NCBI RefSeq assembly: GCF_003933965.1
Contig: NZ_RSAJ01000002.1
Location: 1-53,864 of the forward strand
DNA length: 53,864 nt
Direction: 5' to 3'
Source: Streptomyces sp. RP5T
GTDB lineage: Bacteria; Actinomycetota; Actinomycetes; Streptomycetales; Streptomycetaceae
The notes beneath the pieces are model-generated. The model ran no database searches. It saw nothing but the letters and a program-made list of their open reading frames with translations, and had not been told where the DNA came from. This document shows positions 44,514 through 49,983 of this stretch, piece after piece; positions within the stretch are counted from its first letter, which is position 1, and each line of letters starts with the position of its first letter. Position numbers and translations under genes: made by a program.

Positions 44514-44538
44514 GAAGGCCGCCCCTCGGGCGGCCTTC
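44514..44538 (-). terminator. trp attenuator terminator hairpin
   Basis: GAAGGCCGCCC and GGGCGGCCTTC form a perfect 11-base-pair stem with a 3-base loop between the leader peptide and trpEG. On the minus strand the hairpin is followed by GGCGTTTCC, a weak U-rich run. Confidence 0.9.
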
Positions 44539-44560
44539 GCGAAGTCTTGCGTACGCGCAG

Positions 44561-44617
44561 TCAGTGGGCCGCCGGATGAGCGGTCCACCACCAGTTCTGG
44601 GTCGAGTGCGCGAACAT
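44561..44617 (-). CDS. trpL: trp operon leader peptide (MFAHSTQNWWWTAHPAAH)
   Basis: A minus-strand ORF of 18 residues with three consecutive Trp codons, ATG at 44617 and TGA at 44561-44563, lies before the terminator hairpin and trpEG. When charged tRNA-Trp is scarce, ribosomes stall on the WWW codons and the terminator does not form. The ATG is 7 bases from a candidate -10, so the leader may itself be leaderless. The same type of attenuator is known for Streptomyces trpE. Confidence 0.93.
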   Translation of the reverse strand: MFAHSTQNWWWTAHPAAH

Positions 44618-44624
44618 GGGCCGC

Positions 44625-44630
44625 ACACTA
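44625..44630 (-). promoter_or_regulatory. Candidate -10 element for trpL-trpEG
   Basis: TAGTGT on the minus strand lies 7 bases upstream of the trpL ATG. No convincing -35 is visible at 17-18 bases. Confidence 0.4.
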
Positions 44631-44713
44631 CCCCATGTCCGAGGAGTGTTTCCGGTGTCTCACTTGATGGGCACGGCGCTGGAGCCATGACACGACCCCG
44701 TAATGTTGAGGCC

Positions 44714-46066
44714 GTGACCGTGAACGCTAAGACCAGCGCGAGCGCTGGCAACACCTGGCGAGACCTGCCCGCGGCGCAGCAGCCCGAGTACCCCGACACC
44801 GAGGCTCTGCGCGCAGTGATCGCGGACCTCGAGTCGTATCCGCCGCTCGTCTTCGCGGGCGAGTGCGACCAGCTGCGCGCCCGGTTGGCGGCCGTCGCCA
44901 AGGGAGAGGCGTTCCTCCTCCAGGGCGGCGACTGCGCCGAGGCCTTCGACGCCGTGTCCGCGGACCACATCCGCAACAAGCTCAAGACCCTGCTCCAGAT
45001 GGGCGCCGTGCTGACGTACGCCGCCTCGGTGCCGGTCGTGAAGGTCGGCCGCATCGCCGGCCAGTACTCCAAGCCGCGCTCCAAGGGCACCGAGACCCGC
45101 GACGGGGTGACGCTGCCGACCTACCGCGGCGACTCCGTCAACGGCTTCGAGTTCAACGAGACGGCCCGGATCCCGGACCCCGAGCGCCTGAAGCGGATGT
45201 ACAACGCCTCCGCCTCCACGCTCAACCTGGTGCGCGCCTTCACCACCGGCGGCTACGCCGACCTGCGCCAGGTGCATGCCTGGAACCAGGACTTCGTGAA
45301 GTCGTCCCCCTCCGGCCAGCGCTACGAGCAGCTCGCCCGGGAGATCGACCAGGCGCTGAACTTCATGCGGGCCTGCGGGACCGACCCGGAGGAGTTCAAG
45401 ACCGTCGAGTTCTACTCCTCGCACGAGGCGCTGCTGCTCGACTACGAGTCGGCGCTCACCCGCGTGGACTCGCGCACCGGACGGCTGTACGACGTCTCCG
45501 CGCACATGGTGTGGATCGGTGAGCGCACCCGGCAGCTGGACCACGCGCACATCGAGTTCGCCTCGCAGATCCGCAACCCGATCGGCATCAAGCTCGGTCC
45601 TACGACCACGGCCGAGGAGGCGCTGCAGTACATCGAGCGCCTGGACCCCGACCGTGAGCCCGGCCGGCTGACCTTCATCGTTCGCATGGGCGCCGACAAG
45701 GTGCGCGACAAGCTGCCCGAGCTGGTCGAGAAGGTCACCGCCTCCGGCGCGACCGTCGCCTGGATCACCGACCCGATGCACGGCAACACCTACGAGGCGG
45801 CCTCCGGCCACAAGACCCGCCGCTTCGACGACGTGCTCGACGAGGTCAAGGGCTTCTTCGAGGTCCACAAGGGCCTCGGCACCCATCCGGGTGGCATCCA
45901 CGTCGAGCTCACCGGTGACGACGTCACCGAGTGCGTGGGCGGCGGCGACGAGATCTTCGTCGACGACCTGCACCAGCGCTACGAGACGGCCTGCGACCCG
46001 CGGCTCAACCGCAGCCAGTCCCTCGACCTGGCGTTCCTCGTCGCCGAGATGTACCGCGACCAGTAG
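44714..46066 (+). CDS. aroH: Class II (plant-type) 3-deoxy-7-phosphoheptulonate synthase
   Basis: The 450-residue enzyme condenses phosphoenolpyruvate and erythrose-4-phosphate, the first step of the shikimate pathway. Signatures of class II DAHP synthase include FLLQGGDCAEAFD, VKVGRIAGQYSKPRS, the Arg/Lys-rich KLGPTTTAEEAL and ITDPMHGNTYEA metal ligands. GTG 44714 gives MTVNAKTSASAGNTWRD. TAATGT (44701-44706) lies 7 bases before the GTG, so the mRNA may be leaderless. It diverges from the trp leader, so aromatic precursor supply and tryptophan branch share a control region. A strong terminator follows. Confidence 0.94.
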   Translation: MTVNAKTSASAGNTWRDLPAAQQPEYPDTEALRAVIADLESYPPLVFAGECDQLRARLAAVAKGEAFLLQGGDCAEAFDAVSADHIRNKLKTLLQMGAVLTYAASVPVVKVGRIAGQYSKPRSKGTETRDGVTLPTYRGDSVNGFEFNETARIPDPERLKRMYNASASTLNLVRAFTTGGYADLRQVHAWNQDFVKSSPSGQRYEQLAREIDQALNFMRACGTDPEEFKTVEFYSSHEALLLDYESALTRVDSRTGRLYDVSAHMVWIGERTRQLDHAHIEFASQIRNPIGIKLGPTTTAEEALQYIERLDPDREPGRLTFIVRMGADKVRDKLPELVEKVTASGATVAWITDPMHGNTYEAASGHKTRRFDDVLDEVKGFFEVHKGLGTHPGGIHVELTGDDVTECVGGGDEIFVDDLHQRYETACDPRLNRSQSLDLAFLVAEMYRDQ

Positions 46067-46076
46067 GAACACGCTT

Positions 46077-46106
46077 GGGGCGCGGATCACATACGATCCG
46101 CGCCCC
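46077..46106 (+). terminator. Terminator after the DAHP synthase gene
   Basis: GGGGCGCGGATC and GATCCGCGCCCC form a perfect 12-base-pair stem around ACATAC, 10 bases after the stop, followed by TCTGCTCTTTT. Confidence 0.9.
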
Positions 46107-46141
46107 TCTGCTCTTTTGCGGGTTCCCCAGGCCGGGTAAGG

Positions 46142-46160
46142 TTAGGTTTGCCTCACCGAT
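46142..46160. promoter_or_regulatory. Iron box (DmdR/IdeR-type operator) upstream of bfd
   Basis: TTAGGTTTGCCTCACCGAT agrees with the actinobacterial iron box TTAGGTTAGGCTCACCTAA at 15 of 19 positions. It lies 47 bases upstream of the Bfd start, so Fe-loaded DmdR would repress the gene. Confidence 0.75.
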
Positions 46161-46207
46161 CAGTCGGGACGGCACGACCGATCAGTCCCGTCGGGAGGTG
46201 GAACCGC

Positions 46208-46432
46208 GTGTACGTGTGCAGTTGCTTCGGCGTCACCGAGCAGCAGGTGAAGAAGCACGTGGAGGGCGGCGCCTGCACCCCCCGCCAGATCGCGTCCGCC
46301 TGCAAGGCGGGGACGGACTGCGGATCGTGCGTACGGCGCATCCAGGCGATCCTCGGCCGTGGCGCGTGCCCCCGCCGTGACCTCGTCGAACAGGGCGGAT
46401 CCGTCCTGTCGGACCTGGACGAGGCGGCCTAG
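46208..46432 (+). CDS. bfd: Bacterioferritin-associated ferredoxin (BFD-like [2Fe-2S])
   Basis: A 74-residue protein from GTG 46208 (MYVCSCFGVTEQQVKKH) with GGAGG 10 bases upstream. It has CSC near residue 4 and a later C-x2-C (AGTDCGSCVRR), the BFD fold cluster ligands. BFD reduces the ferric core of bacterioferritin to release iron; the bfr gene is convergent with an 8-base gap. The iron box upstream indicates induction when iron is low. Confidence 0.88.
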   Translation: MYVCSCFGVTEQQVKKHVEGGACTPRQIASACKAGTDCGSCVRRIQAILGRGACPRRDLVEQGGSVLSDLDEAA

Positions 46433-46440
46433 GACGGGCC

Positions 46441-46920
46441 CTAGCTCTCCGGCTGCTCGATCAACTGCGCGATGTAGAGCGCCTCGCCGAGCTTGTCCAG
46501 AAGCTCCAGCTGCGTGTCCAGGTAGTCGATGTGGTGCTCCTCGTCCGCGAGGATCGACTCGAAGATGTTGGCCGAGGTGATGTCGCCCTTGGCTCGCATC
46601 ACCTCGATACCGCGCTTGAGGCGGTCGATGGCCTCGACCTCGACCTGCCGGTCGGCCTCGAACATCTCCTTGACGGTCTGGCCCACCCGCACGTGGAACA
46701 GCCGCTGGTAGTTCGGCAGCCCTTCCAGGAAGAGGATGCGGTCGGTGAGCACCTCGGCGTGCTTCATCTCGTCGAACGACTCGTGCCGCGTGTACTTCGC
46801 GAGCTTCGTCCAGCCGAAGTTCTCCTGCATCTTCGCGTGCAGGAAGTACTGGTTGATCGCGGTGAGCTCGCCCGTGAGCTGCTCGTTGAGGAATTCGATG
46901 ACCTCAGGGTCGCCCTGCAT
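46441..46920 (-). CDS. bfr: Bacterioferritin
   Basis: The 159-residue ferritin-like protein, from ATG 46920 (MQGDPEVIEFLNEQL) after GAAGGAG, keeps the diiron ligands E18, E51 and H54 and the later Glu/His pair in ILADEEHHIDYLD, plus heme ligand M52. It stores iron as a 24-mer. Divergent from the sulfite-oxidase-like gene and convergent with bfd. Confidence 0.95.
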   Translation of the reverse strand: MQGDPEVIEFLNEQLTGELTAINQYFLHAKMQENFGWTKLAKYTRHESFDEMKHAEVLTDRILFLEGLPNYQRLFHVRVGQTVKEMFEADRQVEVEAIDRLKRGIEVMRAKGDITSANIFESILADEEHHIDYLDTQLELLDKLGEALYIAQLIEQPES

Positions 46921-47004
46921 CGCAGAGGCTCCTTCCAACCGGGGGAACTGGCAGGCTGCGCCGCATCCTCGCACCGGGGAAGAAGATCGTCCAGTAAGTC
47001 TCCA

Positions 47005-47028
47005 CTTAGTAAGTAAGGGCATGCTTAG
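47005..47028. promoter_or_regulatory. Palindromic region upstream of bfr
   Basis: ACTTAGTAAGT (47005-47015) is a perfect palindrome, and TAAGTA at 47011 pairs imperfectly with TGCTTA (47023-47028). The element lies 85 bases before bfr. It does not match the iron box. Confidence 0.35.
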
Positions 47029-47096
47029 TCCACTTTGTGGTGCATTGCGGGGAGCCTGGTCAGGTGCATCCCCTCGGGTCTGTCAGGATGGAAGAC

Positions 47097-47729
47097 ATGG
47101 GTCAGCCGGTGGAGCGGGAGAGTGGGGATACGGCGCACTCCGAGCTTCCGCCGGGGCAGCGACTGCAGCGCGGCTGGCCCGTCACGCACTACGGGCCGGT
47201 GCCCAAGTTCCGGCCCGAGCGCTGGGAGTTCCGGGTCTTCGGCGCCACCGCGGACGACGAGAAGCACTGCTGGAACCACGAGGAGTTCACGGCGCTGCCG
47301 TACACCACCGTCGTGGGTGACCTGCACTGTGTGACGAAGTTCAGCATGCTCGGCGCCGAGTGGGGCGGCATTCCCGCCCGCACCATCCTGGAGATCGCCC
47401 CGCCCGCGCCGGCGGTCACCCATGTGATGGTCTGGGCCGAGTACGGCTTCAGCTCCAACCTCCGGCTCGCCGACTTCGCGTCCGAGCGCACGATCTTCGC
47501 CACCCACAAGGACGGGGAGCTGCTGACCGCGGAGCACGGCTTCCCGCTGCGCCTGGTCGTCCCTCATCTGTACGCCTGGAAGGGGCCCAAATGGGTCCGC
47601 GGCGTGGAGTACATGACCGCCGACCGGCGCGGGTTCTGGGAGGAACGCGGCTACCACAACGTCGGCGACCCCTGGAAGGAGCAGCGCTACTCCTACCAGG
47701 AGGAGCCGGGGGACGGGCCGGACCTCTGA
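47097..47729 (+). CDS. Sulfite-oxidase-like molybdopterin oxidoreductase
   Basis: About 210 residues from ATG 47097 (MGQPVERESGD); ATG 47088 is an alternative. The central segment VVGDLHCVTKFSML carries the conserved Cys that binds the molybdenum cofactor in the sulfite oxidase fold (YedY/YuiH-like), with HVMVWAEYGFSSNL, PLRLVVPHLYAWKGPKWVRG and the family-typical ending GYHNVGDPWKEQRY. No signal peptide or heme domain is present. The natural substrate is unknown. Confidence 0.85.
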   Translation: MGQPVERESGDTAHSELPPGQRLQRGWPVTHYGPVPKFRPERWEFRVFGATADDEKHCWNHEEFTALPYTTVVGDLHCVTKFSMLGAEWGGIPARTILEIAPPAPAVTHVMVWAEYGFSSNLRLADFASERTIFATHKDGELLTAEHGFPLRLVVPHLYAWKGPKWVRGVEYMTADRRGFWEERGYHNVGDPWKEQRYSYQEEPGDGPDL

Positions 47730-47732
47730 GTC

Positions 47733-48236
47733 TCAGTGGGCGTGGTGGTGCTGGTGGACCACGGCGTGTCCCTTGCCGCGGCCGATCATCCACTTGTTGA
47801 CCGGCACCGTGACGACGAACGCGATGGCCAGCGAGATCGCCAGTGAGGCCCAGAAGAGCAGGTCGGCGAGTTCCGCGTCCATGGCGTCCGGCCACAGGGC
47901 GATCACGCCGTTGTCGATCAGCTCCATCACGGCGATGGACAGGGTGTCGGCGGCCAGGGCCACCCGGAGCGCCGCCCGGAACCCCATGCCGGCCTTCAGG
48001 ACCCCGCGCAGCGTGAGCGAGTAGCCGAAGAAGAAGGCCAGGACGATCGCCAGCACGGTGGTGGGCACATTGCCCCAGCCCAGCGCGGTCCCGACGACCA
48101 TGCCGAGCACCTCACCGATGGCGCAGCCGGTGAGGCAGTGGAGGGTGGCCTGGGCGGCGGTGGACCAGGTGGCACCCGGCGGCGTGGCGTGGGTGTGCTC
48201 GGTGTGCTCGGTGTGTGTGGAGTGCTCGTTGACCAT
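47733..48236 (-). CDS. DUF4396-like membrane protein with His-rich termini
   Basis: The 167-residue protein has His-rich ends (HTEHTEHTHATPP near residue 8 and HAVVHQHHHAH at the end) and four membrane helices (LHCLTGCAIGEVLGMVVG, VLAIVLAFFFGYSLTL, and two later). Topology and sequence fit the DUF4396 family. The CsoR-type operator upstream implicates copper: the His clusters could bind copper at the membrane. ATG 48236 is used. Convergent with the sulfite-oxidase-like gene by a three-base gap. Confidence 0.82.
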   Translation of the reverse strand: MVNEHSTHTEHTEHTHATPPGATWSTAAQATLHCLTGCAIGEVLGMVVGTALGWGNVPTTVLAIVLAFFFGYSLTLRGVLKAGMGFRAALRVALAADTLSIAVMELIDNGVIALWPDAMDAELADLLFWASLAISLAIAFVVTVPVNKWMIGRGKGHAVVHQHHHAH

Positions 48237-48282
48237 GGCTGATCCCCGGTGTCCGGTGGCGAATCCTTCGACAGGGCTCAAC

Positions 48283-48311
48283 TGTATACCCCCCTGGGGT
48301 ATTCCTGTGAA
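48283..48311 (-). promoter_or_regulatory. Promoter with CsoR-type copper operator in the spacer
   Basis: Minus strand: TTCACA (-35, 48306-48311) and TATACA (-10, 48283-48288) with a 17-base spacer. The operator ATACCCCCCTGGGGTAT (48286-48302) has perfect 7-base arms, the pattern bound by actinobacterial CsoR. CsoR would repress the DUF4396-like gene until Cu(I) is present. Confidence 0.8.
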
Positions 48312-48438
48312 GGTTCGTGCCGCGTTCCGGTAACGGACAGCACATACCGTGCCCAGAGCGCTACGCTGAGGTCCCTCGAGGGGCGAACGGGGTTCCGCTT
48401 GCGGTCCGGTTCGGGGGAGCGCTACACGGGGGACGACG

Positions 48439-49137
48439 GTGGGGCTGTTCGGAGAGCGGCATACCTTTTTCGGGGGTCTCGGTCCGGCGGACCGAGAGGC
48501 GTTGTCGGGGCTCGGCACCCGGCACGAGTACCCACCGCACGACACCCTCCTCGCGGAGGGCGACCGCACCACGTTCGCGGTCGTCCTGCTCGGCGGCTGG
48601 TGCACGGTGTGGACACCGACCGAGCGCGGCGGCCGGCTCATCCTGGCCCTGCGGCGGGCCGGTGAGGTCGTGGGCGACATGGCGGCACTCGACGGCCGGC
48701 CCCGCAGCGCCTCGGTCAGCGCCCTCGGCCCGGTGACCGGTCTGGTCGTACCCGGCGAGCGGTTCCGGCGTTTCCTGGCCTCCCGGCCGCACGCCAACGC
48801 GCTGATGACGATGCAGCTCACCGAGCGGCTGCGCAGCGCGGACCACGAGCGCCGGGCCCTCGCCTCCATGACGGTGTTGCAGAGGCTCGCGGAACGCCTG
48901 GTGGAACTCGCCGACCACACCGGCCGGCTGGAGGACGAGGCCCTGACCATACGGCTCCCCCTCGCGCAGCACGAACTGGCCGCCTCCGTGGGCTCCACCC
49001 GCGAGGCCGTCGCCAAGGCCCTGCGCCTCTTACGCGAACAGGGCCTGGTCCGCACCGGACCCGGCACCCTCGCCGTGGCCGACCTGGATCCCCTCCGCCT
49101 GCTCGCCGCCGGACAGCCCCCTGGCACACAGACCTAA
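48439..49137 (+). CDS. Crp/Fnr-family transcription regulator with a cyclic-nucleotide-type cassette
   Basis: The 232-residue protein has an N-terminal cNMP-binding fold whose phosphate-binding cassette reads GEVVGDMAALDGRPRSASV: the RSA segment (R82-S83 of E. coli CRP) is kept and the CRP E72 position is Asp. A C-terminal winged helix-turn-helix (LAQHELAASVGSTREAVAKALRLL) follows. GTG 48439 has GGGGGACG upstream. The ligand is not known. It precedes the cyclase-like gene by 105 bases on the same strand, so it could sense that enzyme's product. Confidence 0.87.
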   Translation: MGLFGERHTFFGGLGPADREALSGLGTRHEYPPHDTLLAEGDRTTFAVVLLGGWCTVWTPTERGGRLILALRRAGEVVGDMAALDGRPRSASVSALGPVTGLVVPGERFRRFLASRPHANALMTMQLTERLRSADHERRALASMTVLQRLAERLVELADHTGRLEDEALTIRLPLAQHELAASVGSTREAVAKALRLLREQGLVRTGPGTLAVADLDPLRLLAAGQPPGTQT

Positions 49138-49182
49138 CAGCACCGGGTGCCGCGCTGTGTAAACGGCTACAGCGGTGACCGG

Positions 49183-49210
49183 CCGGCTCCGCGACCATCC
49201 GAGGAGCCGG
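49183..49210 (+). other. Inverted repeat between the Crp-like and cyclase-like genes
   Basis: CCGGCTCC (49183-49190) and GGAGCCGG (49203-49210) are perfect inverted repeats 12 bases apart, 45 bases after the regulator stop. It may terminate the upstream transcript or regulate the four-gene operon. Confidence 0.5.
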
Positions 49211-49242
49211 TGGTTCGACGGGACTGCAGGGAGGAGAGAACG

Positions 49243-49983
49243 ATGGAGGGGGAAGCCGCGTACGGCTTCATCGTCAACGTGGACGCGCAGGGCTCGGGCC
49301 TGTTGTCCGACACCGAGAAACCCGAGATGCGGCGCAGACTCTACGAGGTCACGAACGCCGCCTTCGAACAGGCCCGGATCCGCGCTCCCCGGCTCTACCA
49401 GGAGGACCGCGGCGACGGGATCCTCAGCGTCCTGGCGCCCGACGTGCCGCCCCGGCGGGTGGTGGGGGAGTGGCTGGAGTACCTCCACCAGAACCTCCGT
49501 CAGATCAACCGGGACCTCAACAAGCCCCTGCGGCTGCGTGCGGGGCTCCACATCGGGCCCGTCACGGCCGACGCGCACGGCCGCTCCGGACGGGCCGTCG
49601 ATCTGGCCTGCCGACTCGGTGACTGCGACACCGCCAAGGCGATCCTCAAGGCCGCCGAGGGCTCACCCCTGGTGGTGGCCGCCTCCGAGCGGCTGTACGA
49701 GGAGGTCGTGCTCGCGGGCGGGCGCTGGGTGGAGCCGGAGCGCTACCGACGTCACGAGGTGGAGCTGAAGGAGGGCCGCAGGGCCGCCTGGTTCACCGTG
49801 CCGGGGCTGTCCCAGCCACCCGACCCGGCGGCCGAGGCGAAGGACCTCCCGCCCGAGCCGCCGCAGCCCCAGGGCACCGGGGACAGTTTCGTCCAGAACA
49901 ACCACAACCACGGCAGCGGTCAGTTCATCGCGAACGGCAACGTCGACACGTTGCACATCAACCAGCACGGCGGTGACCGGTGA
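49243..49983 (+). CDS. Class III nucleotide-cyclase-like protein with C-terminal signalling motif
   Basis: A 246-residue protein from ATG 49243 (GGGAGGAG upstream). Residues 5-180 match a class III cyclase homology domain: metal Asp D14 in YGFIVNVDAQGSG, second Asp D58 in EDRGDGILSVL, then LRLRAGLHIGPVTAD, and GRAVDLACRLGD with R124. The Asn usual two residues before the Ala in this last motif is D120, so catalysis may be altered or absent. Pycsar cyclases are also class III and make cCMP or cUMP. After residue 190 comes a Pro-rich linker and a Gly/Asn motif (HNHGSGQFIANGNVDTLHI) shared with the next protein. The gene overlaps its neighbour by four bases (GTGA). Confidence 0.8.
   Translation: MEGEAAYGFIVNVDAQGSGLLSDTEKPEMRRRLYEVTNAAFEQARIRAPRLYQEDRGDGILSVLAPDVPPRRVVGEWLEYLHQNLRQINRDLNKPLRLRAGLHIGPVTADAHGRSGRAVDLACRLGDCDTAKAILKAAEGSPLVVAASERLYEEVVLAGGRWVEPERYRRHEVELKEGRRAAWFTVPGLSQPPDPAAEAKDLPPEPPQPQGTGDSFVQNNHNHGSGQFIANGNVDTLHINQHGGDR

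Noticed and set aside
42580-45090. Extended TrpEG starting at 45090
   Set aside because: The extension crosses the trp leader, the attenuator and the DAHP synthase gene; the ATG at 44460 fits the attenuator model.
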